From NCBI GenBank assembly GCA_018715885.1, contig DVKT01000048.1, forward strand, positions 1 to 26,121: 26,121 bases of DNA. Direction: 5' to 3'. A model generated the notes under the pieces. It was not told the DNA's origin and searched no databases. It saw only the letters and a list, made by a program, of their open reading frames with translations. Positions 1 to 8,401 of the stretch are shown here, piece by piece. The DNA is from Caccoplasma intestinavium. Its GTDB lineage: Bacteria > Bacteroidota > Bacteroidia > Bacteroidales > UBA11471. Position 1 is the stretch's first letter; each line of letters opens with the position of its first letter. Position numbers and translations under genes: made by a program.

Positions 1-1093
1 GATCTTCCATTCCCAAGTCGAACTGATGTTGACACGCAGTCTCGGCGACATCGGAAAAAAAATACACAGCGGACGCAGCCGCAACGACCAAGTACTGGTA
101 GACCTGAAATTGTTTATCCGCTCGGAATTGCAAAGTGTCGTAGAACTTACCGACAATCTCTTCACGACACTTATTGCCCAAAGCGAGAAATACAAAAACG
201 TACTGATGCCGGGCTATACGCACTTGCAAGTAGCCATGCCGTCATCATTCGGACTTTGGTTCGGCGCCTATGCCGAAAGCCTCGTCGATGACCTCACCGT
301 ATTGCAAGCCGCTTACCGGGTAAGTAACCGCAACCCATTGGGATCGGCAGCGGGATACGGATCATCGTTTCCTCTCGACCGGAGTCTTACGACCCGGCTG
401 CTCGGGTTCGATTCAATGAACTACAATGTCGTTTACGCCCAAATGGGACGGGGAAAAACCGAGCGCATCGTCGCATCGGCTTTGGCATCGATCGCCGCCA
501 CCTTGTCGAAGGTGGCTTTCGATGCTTGCCTGTTCAACTCCCAAAACTTCGGATTCATCAAATTGCCCGATGCTTACACCACCGGATCGAGCATCATGCC
601 GCATAAGAAAAATCCCGACGTATTCGAACTTACACGGGCCAAATGCAATAAAATACAGGCTCTTCCTTACCAGATAACCCTCATCGCCAACAATCTGCCG
701 TCGGGCTACTTCCGGGATTTGCAAATCATCAAAGAGGTATTTCTCCCGGCTTTCGATGAGTTGAAAAATTGCTTGCGCATGGTCGAACAGATGATGAGCC
801 GCATCACCGTCAACGAGCATATCCTCGACGACTGCCGGTATGACCCCATTTTCAGTGTCGAAGAAGTAAACCGGCTTACTCTCGAAGGGACGCCTTTCCG
901 CGATGCCTACAAGCAGGTAGGGCTACGCATCGAAGCCGGAGATTTCACCCCGAACAAAGATGTACATCATACGCACGAAGGCAGCATAGGCAACCTTTGC
1001 AACGAGCAAATCTCATCATTGGAAAAAAGCATCGTGCAGGATTTCGATTTCGGGAAAACGCAGGCCGCTTTCGACTCCCTATTGGGTCGCTAA
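1..1093 (+). CDS. argH: Argininosuccinate lyase, 3' part (5' end cut by window edge)
   Basis: Catalyses the last step of arginine synthesis, splitting argininosuccinate into arginine and fumarate in the cytoplasm. The reading frame is already open at base 2 (IFHSQVEL...), so the gene begins outside the window and the ATG at 26 is internal. About 363 of the usual 430-460 residues are present. The family blocks are clear: the HSGRSRNDQV motif near the left edge, the PGYTHLQVAMP block (nt ~206-240), and the fumarase/aspartase-superfamily loop GSSIMPHKKNPD (nt ~584-619). The loop carries the catalytic Ser region and has His where many family members have Gln. A lipoprotein gene starts 19 nt downstream on the same strand, so the two may be cotranscribed. 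Identification is secure; only the N-terminus is missing. Confidence 0.96.
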   Translation, partial: IFHSQVELMLTRSLGDIGKKIHSGRSRNDQVLVDLKLFIRSELQSVVELTDNLFTTLIAQSEKYKNVLMPGYTHLQVAMPSSFGLWFGAYAESLVDDLTVLQAAYRVSNRNPLGSAAGYGSSFPLDRSLTTRLLGFDSMNYNVVYAQMGRGKTERIVASALASIAATLSKVAFDACLFNSQNFGFIKLPDAYTTGSSIMPHKKNPDVFELTRAKCNKIQALPYQITLIANNLPSGYFRDLQIIKEVFLPAFDELKNCLRMVEQMMSRITVNEHILDDCRYDPIFSVEEVNRLTLEGTPFRDAYKQVGLRIEAGDFTPNKDVHHTHEGSIGNLCNEQISSLEKSIVQDFDFGKTQAAFDSLLGR

Positions 1094-1112
1094 TCACTTT
1101 TCGGTACACACG

Positions 1113-1592
1113 ATGAAACGTATACTTTTCTACACCTTTTCGATTTTGGCATTCTGCCTATACGGATGCGACAATTACGACGACCAACGCCTACCCGCCC
1201 GCCCCGTGCATATCGAAATCTATTCGGCACAGTGGAGTGTCTACGGCGTACACGGCTATATGGAATCGCAGACCTTTGTAAAAAGCTCTCTGCCGAAAGG
1301 CTTTTCGTGGACAGCCAACAGTTATTCCGGTTTCGGCGGCGTACTGCTCGCCTGCGGACTGAATAACGAACTTCTCGCCTACGACATGGCCTGCCCCATC
1401 GAATGCCAAAGTAATGTACGTATAGAAGTAGACGAAGAAGCCGGCATTGCCGTATGTCGTAAATGCGGATCGACCTACGACGTCTTCAACGGTTACGGGC
1501 AACCCCTCTCGGGACGCGCCCAAGAAAAAAAATACGGGCTTACTTCCTATATCGTAACCAACACATCAACAGGGTACCTTATTTCCCGATGA
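1113..1592 (+). CDS. Small lipoprotein with Rieske-like four-cysteine C-terminal domain
   Basis: 159 aa. A type II signal peptide ends in the lipobox LYGC (Cys19), so the mature protein should be membrane anchored. Residues ~75-150 resemble a Rieske domain: a Cys cluster (ACPIEC, Cys94 and Cys98), a second cluster (CRKCGSTYDV, Cys115 and Cys118), then a Gly-rich turn followed by PLSG, as in the Rieske proximal loop. The normal Rieske ligand pattern is CxH...CxxH. Here the histidines are absent and four cysteines stand in similar places, so a mononuclear site (rubredoxin-like Fe or Zn) or an unusual cluster is as plausible as [2Fe-2S]. It follows argH by 19 nt and is closed by the hairpin at 1595-1642. 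The function is not known; the Rieske-like fold is inferred from motif spacing only. Confidence 0.85.
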   Translation: MKRILFYTFSILAFCLYGCDNYDDQRLPARPVHIEIYSAQWSVYGVHGYMESQTFVKSSLPKGFSWTANSYSGFGGVLLACGLNNELLAYDMACPIECQSNVRIEVDEEAGIAVCRKCGSTYDVFNGYGQPLSGRAQEKKYGLTSYIVTNTSTGYLISR

Positions 1593-1594
1593 TG

Positions 1595-1642
1595 AACAAG
1601 TAAACGAGCCGCATCGATTTTGATGCGGCTCGTTTACTTGTT
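1595..1642 (+). terminator. Hairpin terminator after the argH-lipoprotein unit
   Basis: A perfect 21-bp inverted repeat (arms 1595-1615 and 1622-1642, 6-nt loop) starts 2 nt after the lipoprotein stop codon. It is GC-rich in the middle (cgagccgcatc) and followed by a weak T/C-rich tract rather than a clean poly-T run. The length and position support transcript termination or 3'-end protection. Confidence 0.8.
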
Positions 1643-1680
1643 TCTCCTTATCACCGACACACCCGATAAATTTCTGCAAA

Positions 1681-1940
1681 GAGGTAGTCTCAATGAGATT
1701 CCTCGCATGCACTCGGAATGACAAACGTGCGGATAGCCTCAAAAGCCCTTTGTCATTCTGAACGAAACGTAGTGGAGTGAAGAATCCCTACCAAATGAGC
1801 GTATGGCATGAGATCTCTCACTTTCGTTCGAGATGACAGGGGTGTCATACTGAGGTGCGGAAGCACCGAAGAATCTCAAACAAAAAGCGTGAGCTCCTTC
1901 CCTCTCGGCCGAAAACCTCGATTCGGAACAACCATACAAG
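1681..1940. repeat. Dispersed palindromic intergenic repeat, copy A
   Basis: This stretch holds no convincing gene. The core at 1751-1853 matches the reverse complement of 20901-21002 over about 100 nt with roughly 80% or better identity by eye. The core begins tgtcattctgaacg (1751) and carries cgttcgagatgaca at 1825-1838, so each copy is itself an imperfect palindrome. A second unit at 1695-1722 (reverse complement begins gtcattccgagtgcatgcg) resembles 17707-17735. The outer part (1909-1932, with cgattcggaacaac) also has a counterpart in copy B. Short ORFs across it are by-products of the repeat. It occupies most of the 382-nt gap between the 1642 hairpin and the permease gene. Confidence 0.8.
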
Positions 1941-2024
1941 TCCCCCATAATATAAATTCCCATGCAAGGGTACTATTCGAGAAGAACGACACTCCATTTA
2001 CAAAAATATCCATCGAAAAATACA

Positions 2025-3143
2025 TCAACTGCTCTTCTTATAACTGAGAACCGCCCACACGTTCAGAGCCACAGCGAAAGTGCACAAAGCGAGAAACTGA
2101 GGTATAAGCTCCACAAAAGCACTTCCTTTGAGATAGACCAAGCGCATTACCTGCATAAAATATTTCAACGGATTGAATATAGTAATGACTTGCGCCCATT
2201 GGGGCATACTGGCTACCGGGGTAAACAGTCCGCTCATCAAGATGAAAATCATGATGAAGAAAAACATGACGAACATCGCCTGCTGTATCGTATCGGAATA
2301 ATTCGAGATAATCAACCCGAACCCAGAAACAACCAGTATATATATGGTCGCAAACAAAAATATCGTCAACAAGCTACCTGCGGGATTTATCCCGTACACC
2401 AAAGCTGCCAAAATCATACACAATCCCAATACGATAAACCCGATGACCCAATAGGGTATGAGTTTCGCCAATACAAACATGGATTTTTTTACCGGTGTTA
2501 CATTGATCTGTTCTATCGTTCCGGCCTCTTTTTCCCCGACGATATTCAAAGCCGGAAGAAATCCGGTAAGCAATGTCAGCAACATGACCATTAGGGCCGG
2601 GATCATAAATACCTTATAATCGAGATGCGGATTGAACTTATATTGAGGTATAACGCCAAAAACGGGAGCAGAGACGGCCGTCGCATTCGATTCTCCGATG
2701 TATTCGGTTCTCAATTCGACGGAATAATCGGTGAGTATCGACGACAGGTAAGAGCTTCCCAAACCTCCCTTCGTCCCGTTCACGGCATTGGCCCGAATCG
2801 ATATTTTTCCGACTTCACCATTTACCATATCTTTTTCAAAACCATCGGGTATCTCGAGAATAACATCGGCATCACCCGACTCGATACGTTGCATCGCCTG
2901 CTCGTTTGTATCGGAGACATCGGCCAGAACGAAATAGCCCGAAGAGACAATTTTCCGTATCAGACGTTCCGAATCGGGGCTATGATCATTATCGATAACA
3001 CTCAATTTCACGTTCTTGATCTCCTGATCGGCCGCCCACGGAAGGACCAGCATTATCATCAACGGCATCACGATTATCAGCCTCGGGAGGAACGAATTTC
3101 TGACAATCTGCTTAAACTCCTTTTCTATCAAGTACTTCAACAT
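2025..3143 (-). CDS. ABC-2 type transporter permease (second permease of efflux operon)
   Basis: 372 aa inner-membrane permease of the ABC-2 family (YbhR/YbhS/YhhJ type). Architecture: an N-terminal cytoplasmic segment (LIEKEFKQIVRNSFLPR), a first hydrophobic helix at ~22-40, a large extracytoplasmic domain at ~41-170, then about five hydrophobic segments from ~175 to 365. The motif NVVGEKEAGTIEQINVTP-like stretch (NIVGEKEAGTIEQINV) is the conserved cytoplasmic loop of this family, where E/K-E-x-G-T contacts the ATPase. It is the last gene of the operon, 7 nt after its partner permease, with which it presumably forms a heterodimer. Downstream lies only repeat copy A; no clean - strand terminator was seen. 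Substrate cannot be read from the sequence. Confidence 0.93.
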   Translation of the reverse strand: MLKYLIEKEFKQIVRNSFLPRLIIVMPLMIMLVLPWAADQEIKNVKLSVIDNDHSPDSERLIRKIVSSGYFVLADVSDTNEQAMQRIESGDADVILEIPDGFEKDMVNGEVGKISIRANAVNGTKGGLGSSYLSSILTDYSVELRTEYIGESNATAVSAPVFGVIPQYKFNPHLDYKVFMIPALMVMLLTLLTGFLPALNIVGEKEAGTIEQINVTPVKKSMFVLAKLIPYWVIGFIVLGLCMILAALVYGINPAGSLLTIFLFATIYILVVSGFGLIISNYSDTIQQAMFVMFFFIMIFILMSGLFTPVASMPQWAQVITIFNPLKYFMQVMRLVYLKGSAFVELIPQFLALCTFAVALNVWAVLSYKKSS

Positions 3144-3150
3144 GGCTATC

Positions 3151-4257
3151 TTAACTTAAACGGGTTTTAAACTTTTTGAGACTCAATACCAGCAGGAGAC
3201 AAGTCATCACCGCCAAAATGCCAAGCTCTCTCATCACGAATTCGATTCCTACACCTTGTATCATGATTTTTCTTATCGCCTCGATATACCACCTCGACGG
3301 CACTATCGCCGAGATCCATTGTAAAACAGCCGGCATACTCTCGATAGGAAATACCAACCCCGACAGTATCATCGTAGGCATCATCAGCCCCATACCCGAA
3401 GCCAATATAGCCGCCATCTGCGTATCGACAAGGGTGGAAATGAGCAACCCCAGCGACAAAGCCAAAAAGATAAATACCAACGATATAAACATGAGCGAAA
3501 ATATATTCCCCGCTACTGGGACACCGAGAACAAAGACCGATAACAAAAGTATCGTTATCAGGTTGAGTATAGACAAGACAAAATAAGGAACGGCCTTTGC
3601 CAAGATAATAAAGATAGGCCTCATCGGTGATGCAAGCAATACCTCCATCGTTCCCGTCTCTTTTTCCCGTACAATGGCAATTGATGTCATCATGGCACAA
3701 ATAAGCATCAGTATCATGCCCATCACACCGGGAACGAAATTATAGGCACTCTCCGACTGAGGATTGAACAGCATTTTTATTTCGGGCACGATACGGAACG
3801 GCGTCTTTCTCTGCTCCGACAACGATTGCTGGTAAGAGGCCAATATATTTGAAGCATATCCGGTAATCATCGAAGCCTGATTGGGTTCGGTTCCGTCGGT
3901 AATCAACTGTACCGACGCATCGCCGGTGCGCATCAGATTTTCGGCGAAATTGTCGCTAAATACGATGACAAGATTTATTTTTCCATACTTGAAAATGTCA
4001 TTGATTTCATCGACATCGGTCAGTTCTTCGACAAAACCGAAATACGAACTTGCCCGAAATTTCTCTATGATCTGACGAGTCGCCACATCTTTCGACGGGT
4101 CGAACACGGCGACCTGCACATCTTTTACCTCGGTCGTAATGGCAAACCCGAAAAGCAACATCTGTACGACCGGAATTCCGAGCAATATCAGCATCGTACG
4201 CTTATCTCGGAATATATGATAAAACTCTTTCTTTACAAACGATATAAACTGTCTCAT
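3151..4257 (-). CDS. ABC-2 type transporter permease (first permease of efflux operon)
   Basis: 368 aa, paralogous to the next gene. It has the FVKKEFYHIFRDKRTMLILLGIPVVQ amphipathic/first-helix region typical of YhhJ/YbhS-like permeases (given here in part: KKEFYHIFRDKRTM), an extracytoplasmic domain at ~45-170, and a C-terminal membrane domain of about five helices beginning near FVPGVMGMILMLICAMM. The cytoplasmic loop IVREKETGTMEVLLASP matches the ABC-2 permease signature that couples to the ATPase. It starts 1 nt after the stop of the upstream ATPase gene, indicating translational coupling. Together with the second permease and the two ATPases it should form the inner-membrane pump that hands substrate to the HlyD-like adaptor and TolC-like channel. 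Confidence 0.93.
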   Translation of the reverse strand: MRQFISFVKKEFYHIFRDKRTMLILLGIPVVQMLLFGFAITTEVKDVQVAVFDPSKDVATRQIIEKFRASSYFGFVEELTDVDEINDIFKYGKINLVIVFSDNFAENLMRTGDASVQLITDGTEPNQASMITGYASNILASYQQSLSEQRKTPFRIVPEIKMLFNPQSESAYNFVPGVMGMILMLICAMMTSIAIVREKETGTMEVLLASPMRPIFIILAKAVPYFVLSILNLITILLLSVFVLGVPVAGNIFSLMFISLVFIFLALSLGLLISTLVDTQMAAILASGMGLMMPTMILSGLVFPIESMPAVLQWISAIVPSRWYIEAIRKIMIQGVGIEFVMRELGILAVMTCLLLVLSLKKFKTRLS

Positions 4258-4258
4258 A

Positions 4259-5005
4259 TCAATCTCCTTTCCGTGTCGCTTCCCTCGCTAGTCGGTGGAA
4301 TACTTCGTCCATCGATTCCGCAGCAAACTGTTTTCGTAAATTATCCGGCGAGTCAAGCGCTTTTATTTTTCCGTCGACCATGATGGAAAGCCGGTCGCAA
4401 TACTCGGCCTCGTCCATATAATGAGTCGTAACAAATACCGTTATACCCCGCTCGGCCGCCTGATAGATAAGTTCCCAAAACTGCCTGCGTGTTACCGGAT
4501 CGACCCCACCTGTCGGCTCATCAAGAAAAACGACTTTCGGTTCATGAAAGATAGAAACCGAAAACGACAACTTCTGTTTCCAGCCCAACGGCAAAGACTT
4601 CACCAGCGTATTCCGCTCTTTTTCAAAGCCCAATTCGTGCAATATACGGTCGGTCTCCGACGCGATCGTTTTCGTTTTCATACCGTAAATTCCTCCAAAA
4701 AGGCGTAAATTCTCCCATACTTTGAGATCTTCGTAAAGAGAAAATTTCTGACTCATATACCCGATATTTTTTTTCACGGCCTCGGATTGCCGGGCAATAT
4801 CGAAACCAGCCACCCGACCGACGCCCGAAGTAGGAGTGCTCAACCCGCACAACATACGCATGGCGGTTGTCTTTCCGGCACCGTTCGCACCCAAAAATCC
4901 GAAGATTTCTCCGCGCCGGACATCGAACGATATGTGGTCGACAGCCGTAAAATTGCCGAACGTCTTGGTCAGTTCTTCGGTATGTATGACAATATTATTT
5001 TCCAT
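4259..5005 (-). CDS. ABC transporter ATPase subunit, degenerate signature loop (YbhF second-half type)
   Basis: 248 aa nucleotide-binding protein. Walker A is GANGAGKTT (39-47), Walker B ends in VVFLDEPTGGVDP, and the switch histidine lies in VTTHYMDEAEYCD. The ABC signature is LPLGWKQKL rather than LSGGQ, a variant common in the C-terminal half of YbhF-type double ATPases. Its start overlaps the end of the preceding ATPase gene by 11 bp. In E. coli the two nucleotide-binding domains are fused in YbhF; here they are two genes. The degenerate signature suggests that only one composite ATP site is fully competent, as in other asymmetric exporters; that is inference from the motif. Confidence 0.94.
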   Translation of the reverse strand: MENNIVIHTEELTKTFGNFTAVDHISFDVRRGEIFGFLGANGAGKTTAMRMLCGLSTPTSGVGRVAGFDIARQSEAVKKNIGYMSQKFSLYEDLKVWENLRLFGGIYGMKTKTIASETDRILHELGFEKERNTLVKSLPLGWKQKLSFSVSIFHEPKVVFLDEPTGGVDPVTRRQFWELIYQAAERGITVFVTTHYMDEAEYCDRLSIMVDGKIKALDSPDNLRKQFAAESMDEVFHRLAREATRKGD

Positions 5006-5915
5006 TTCGGGGTGTATTTGACAACAACATAAAACAATCTTCCACCGTAGGCTTTATCTCGGTTATACCCACGTCGGAATGTCCTTTTGACTCCAAATAT
5101 GCCGCCAAACCGAAAACTCCCGACTGCTCCGTAAACGTAGCGTGGCAAGCGATCCCGAACGAAAAAGCCGAGTCGATAAACCGGTAACCGCGCAAATCAT
5201 TCAACAGCTTATGCATCTGCCGGGAATGGACCGCATATATCGGTTTCGGGTAACGGGCTATGATATTTGCAGGCGTATCTATCTGCATAAACCGGCCGCC
5301 TTGTATCAAGGCGATACGGTCGCAAAGCGAGGCCTCGTCCATATAAGGAGTCGATACCAGAATCGTCAGCCCCTGTTTTTTCAACTTTATCAGCATCTCC
5401 CAAAACTCTTTGCGGGATACAGGATCGACCCCCGTCGTCGGCTCGTCGAGAAAAAGGACCGAAGGCTTATGTATAAGCGCGCAACTCAATGCCAATTTTT
5501 GCTTCATTCCTCCGGAGAGTTTCCCGGCTTTCCGGTGTTTAAACGGTTCTATCTGCCGGTATATATCGGCTATCAAGTGATAATTTTCTTCGATGGTCGT
5601 ATGAAAAACCGTAGCGAAAAAAGCGAGATTTTCTTCCACCGTCAAATCCTGATACAAGGAAAAACGCCCGGGCATATATCCTATGCGATTGCGTATCTCC
5701 CGATAGTCTTTCACGACATCGAGCCCTGTTACGGTCGCTGTTCCCGCATCGGCCAGAATAAGCGTTGTCAAAATTCTGAAAAGCGTCGTTTTCCCCGCGC
5801 CATCAGGTCCTATGATTCCGTAAATCTCCCCGGGATCCACATCAAAAGATATATCGCCCAATGCCCGCACATTCCCATACGATTTGCCTATATGATGTGC
5901 CGAAATACTATACAT
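4995..5915 (-). CDS. ABC transporter ATPase subunit, canonical (YbhF first-half type)
   Basis: 306 aa from the ATG at 5915 (MYSISAHHIGKSYGN). Walker A is GPDGAGKTT (36-44), the signature LSGGMKQKL, Walker B VLFLDEPTTGVDP, and the switch region STPYMDEASLCD has Pro-Tyr where many proteins have His. A C-terminal extension of about 80 residues follows the nucleotide-binding fold. The frame can be opened 27 nt earlier at a GTG (5942), which would overlap the upstream winged-helix gene by 17 nt. The ATG is preferred because homologues begin near this Met and GTG starts are rare in this group. It precedes and overlaps the second ATPase gene, so the two are probably made together and pair as the motor of the exporter. 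Confidence 0.93.
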   Translation of the reverse strand: MYSISAHHIGKSYGNVRALGDISFDVDPGEIYGIIGPDGAGKTTLFRILTTLILADAGTATVTGLDVVKDYREIRNRIGYMPGRFSLYQDLTVEENLAFFATVFHTTIEENYHLIADIYRQIEPFKHRKAGKLSGGMKQKLALSCALIHKPSVLFLDEPTTGVDPVSRKEFWEMLIKLKKQGLTILVSTPYMDEASLCDRIALIQGGRFMQIDTPANIIARYPKPIYAVHSRQMHKLLNDLRGYRFIDSAFSFGIACHATFTEQSGVFGLAAYLESKGHSDVGITEIKPTVEDCFMLLSNTPRNGK

Positions 5916-5925
5916 CGCCTTGTTT

Positions 5926-6150
5926 TTAATAATATTTTTCACTTATAGGGGTAACCAACTCTGCCAACAACACGCCGTCGTCATCGTGCAAGACAACCAG
6001 ATTTTCCCGTATCAACCAACCGAGCGAAAGCAATACATGTTCTTTCTCATAATAGGTATGCGCCGCGATGCCTTGCACGCTCATACATTTCTCATCGATC
6101 AGCAACTGCCAGATACGGTAGGCCTTATCGTTTATGCTCAATCTTACCAT
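5926..6150 (-). CDS. Small winged-helix protein inside the efflux operon (DUF2582-like)
   Basis: 74 aa from the ATG at 6150 (MVRLSINDKAYRIWQLL); a GTG at 6162 would add four residues and give a 4-bp overlap with the adaptor gene stop. The sequence reads as a winged helix: helix 1 (NDKAYRIWQLLIDE), helices 2-3 (SVQGIAAHTYYEKEHVLLSLGWLIRENL) and a wing (VVLHDDDGVLLAEL). This resembles the DUF2582 winged helix-turn-helix family; the assignment is from memory of that family and is moderate. It lies between the HlyD-like adaptor and the first ATPase. It could be a local regulator or a protein that binds the ATPase rather than DNA. No signal peptide or membrane segment is present. Confidence 0.85.
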   Translation of the reverse strand: MVRLSINDKAYRIWQLLIDEKCMSVQGIAAHTYYEKEHVLLSLGWLIRENLVVLHDDDGVLLAELVTPISEKYY

Positions 6151-6158
6151 AGCAGGAT

Positions 6159-7073
6159 TCACTTATTTATTTTTATCTCGCCGTACATACCACGCTTTAT
6201 ATATCCGTCGTTTTTCACGGCAATCTTTACGGCATACACCAAATTGGCGCGCTCATCACGGGTCTGAATCGTTTTGGGCGTAAACTCTGCCTTATCGGAG
6301 ATCCATGTTACCGTACCGTCGTATCGCCGCCGTCCCGAAACTCCTTCATCGGCAAATACGCTTACGGGTTGTCCTATCTTCATCGATGTCAACTGGTCGG
6401 CCGTGATATAAACCCTCAAAAACAGATTCTCCATATCGGCCACCTTGAACAGCGCCCGTCCCTGCGCAGCCAACTCTCCGGGCTCGGCATACTTCGACAA
6501 AATCGTTCCATCGATCGGGCTCGAAATACAATTTTTCACGATTTGGTCTTCAATCTGTGCAATCTGCGCCGACAATGCGAGCAACTCTCCCCCTACACTG
6601 CGGTTGTTGTTTTCCAGCGTTTCGATTTGCGCCGACAGTTGCTTGTCGAGCAAAGCAAGCTGCGCATTGATGTCATCGAGCTGTTTCTGATTGGCAGCAT
6701 TCGACTCTACCAGATTTTCAAACCTCGCCTGTTCTTTCTTCTGTGTGGCAATCTGCTGTTGCAAGGAAGCGATCTGCCTCGATATATCATAACGACGACT
6801 CTCGACCGAAACCTTATTGGCCAGCAGCTGCTCTTTTTTCAGGTACAACTGCACGGTGTCGATACACCCCAGTTGCGAACCGGCAGTAACTTCACATCCT
6901 TCCTCGATATTCAATTCGACAAGTTCGCCTGTACCTTGCGCCGAAACGATTACTTCGGTCGCCTCGAACACACCCGAGGCATCGTATTCCCCGTTTTTAT
7001 CCCGGCAAGACGAAAAGAACAAAAGCGACACGGCTGCCCATACGGCTCCTCTTTTCATTTCTGTAAATTTCAT
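6159..7073 (-). CDS. HlyD/YbhG-family periplasmic adaptor (membrane fusion lipoprotein)
   Basis: 304 aa. Two Met starts are possible (MKFTEMKRG); the N-terminus is a lipoprotein signal ending FFSSC (Cys23). Domains: a first biotinyl-lipoyl half (GVFEATEVIVSAQGTGELVELNIEEG, ~34-60), a long alpha-helical hairpin rich in Q, K, E and A (~75-165), the second lipoyl half (ISSPIDGTILSKYAEPGELAAQG, ~185-210), and a beta-barrel domain to the end. This protein should bridge the ABC pump in the inner membrane and the TolC-like channel. It starts 12 nt after the stop of the TolC gene and ends next to the winged-helix gene, consistent with one operon. The lipid anchor replaces the N-terminal transmembrane helix used by E. 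coli YbhG relatives. Confidence 0.93.
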   Translation of the reverse strand: MKFTEMKRGAVWAAVSLLFFSSCRDKNGEYDASGVFEATEVIVSAQGTGELVELNIEEGCEVTAGSQLGCIDTVQLYLKKEQLLANKVSVESRRYDISRQIASLQQQIATQKKEQARFENLVESNAANQKQLDDINAQLALLDKQLSAQIETLENNNRSVGGELLALSAQIAQIEDQIVKNCISSPIDGTILSKYAEPGELAAQGRALFKVADMENLFLRVYITADQLTSMKIGQPVSVFADEGVSGRRRYDGTVTWISDKAEFTPKTIQTRDERANLVYAVKIAVKNDGYIKRGMYGEIKINK

Positions 7074-7085
7074 ATAATCCTATTT

Positions 7086-8360
7086 TTAATTGTTTGTTAT
7101 ATACTTTAAGTTATACATCACTAACAGGAGTTCTATTTCATGAAAGATTTTATCCTGTACGGCCAACTGCTCGGCATTGACGTCCCGCATGAAATCGGTT
7201 CCCGACAGGGTGCCATTAGCCACTTTCGCAACAGAAGCCTCCTTCACCGAATTACGCAAAGCGATGATTTCGTCATCGTAACGAAGCTGCTCTACATATT
7301 TTTCGATCTCATTATTTTTCTGTGTCATGTCAAGATCGAGATTGAAAAGGAACGTCTCCCGCTGCAACTCGACAGCCCTCACGTTGTCGCGCAACTGCCG
7401 TTTACTGTTGCGCCGCGTATAGAAATTCCCCATATTCCACGACAATTTCACCCCTGCTACATAATACGCGGCAAAGTCGTCTTCGAGCATATTCAGTCCG
7501 GGTTTCCCGTAACCGCCCGTAAAGAAGAGCCCGAATTTAGGCATCAACCCCGAAACGATTTCCTTGTCTTTAACCTGCAAATGCCGTATCTGGGAATCAT
7601 ACAACTGCAATTCCGGACGATTGACCTCTCCACCGGCCCGCAGTACCGCCGGTTTCACAAACTCCACATCTTCGCCGATCGGCTCACCCACCAACCGGGA
7701 CAACATCTCGACATAGGCCTTGCGGGTAGATACGAACTGAATACGGCTTTGCTCGGCTTTCAAACGGTTGATTTTTACCGCGTCCAAATCGGACTGGTTA
7801 CCGACCCCGTTCGCTATATACGACTCTATCTGTCGGTAGTTGCGCTCCAACTCTTCCTGATATAATTTATTCTGTCGTATCTGTGCATCGGCCAGCAATA
7901 TTCCGAAGAAAATTTGATTGACACGCTCATTTATCTTGTAAAGCGCAACTTCGGTATTTTTCTTTTCGACTTCGGCCGACATGCGTATATCGTCTTTGCG
8001 AGACCGGGTGGCCCCTCCGTCCCAAATGGTCTGAGTAATATCGACCGTCGCCCCGTACTGGTCTTTACTCAATGTGGGTATCTCGACACCCGATATACCC
8101 AGACGGGAAAAATCGAACGGCAACTTGGTAACATCGGACTGATAAGAAGCCTTTGCCGAAAAAGAGATCTGCGGCAAATATCCCTTATTGGCATTCGACA
8201 CGCTGTACTCGCGACTTTTTTCGATCAGGTCATACTGTTTTATAAGAGGATAATTGGCCTGAGCTTTCCGATAACACTCCTCTATGGTTATCTCCCTCCC
8301 CCACACAGGTATACTCACCCACAAGGCAATTATACCGAGAACGATTTGTTTCTTATCCAT
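7086..8360 (-). CDS. TolC-like outer-membrane efflux channel (OEP family)
   Basis: 424 aa with a Sec signal peptide (cleavage probably after PVWG, before REITIEECYRKA). The protein shows the duplicated OEP repeat: the first half opens with ITIEECYRKAQANYPLIKQYDLI and has an outer-membrane beta-strand region around SFSAKASYQSDV. The second half repeats the pattern (NRPELQLYDSQIRHLQVKDKEI, then KFGLFFTGGYGKPG), with long helices between. TolC trimers form the outer-membrane channel and periplasmic tunnel. It is the first structural gene after tetR, from which it is separated by 87 nt containing a terminator-like hairpin. No substrate can be inferred. Confidence 0.93.
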   Translation of the reverse strand: MDKKQIVLGIIALWVSIPVWGREITIEECYRKAQANYPLIKQYDLIEKSREYSVSNANKGYLPQISFSAKASYQSDVTKLPFDFSRLGISGVEIPTLSKDQYGATVDITQTIWDGGATRSRKDDIRMSAEVEKKNTEVALYKINERVNQIFFGILLADAQIRQNKLYQEELERNYRQIESYIANGVGNQSDLDAVKINRLKAEQSRIQFVSTRKAYVEMLSRLVGEPIGEDVEFVKPAVLRAGGEVNRPELQLYDSQIRHLQVKDKEIVSGLMPKFGLFFTGGYGKPGLNMLEDDFAAYYVAGVKLSWNMGNFYTRRNSKRQLRDNVRAVELQRETFLFNLDLDMTQKNNEIEKYVEQLRYDDEIIALRNSVKEASVAKVANGTLSGTDFMRDVNAEQLAVQDKIFHEIELLLVMYNLKYITNN

Positions 8361-8401
8361 ATTTTGATCATATTATTTAATCATACAATTAAATCACAAA
8401 G

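Noticed and set aside
1962..2594. 210-codon open frame on the + strand
   Set aside because: It lies antisense to a clear ABC-2 permease and has the charged, His/Gln-rich composition typical of an antisense shadow frame.
5916..5942. GTG start giving a longer first ATPase
   Set aside because: The ATG at 5915 begins at the usual place for the family; the extension is Asn/Lys-rich and overlaps the upstream gene. It cannot be fully excluded.
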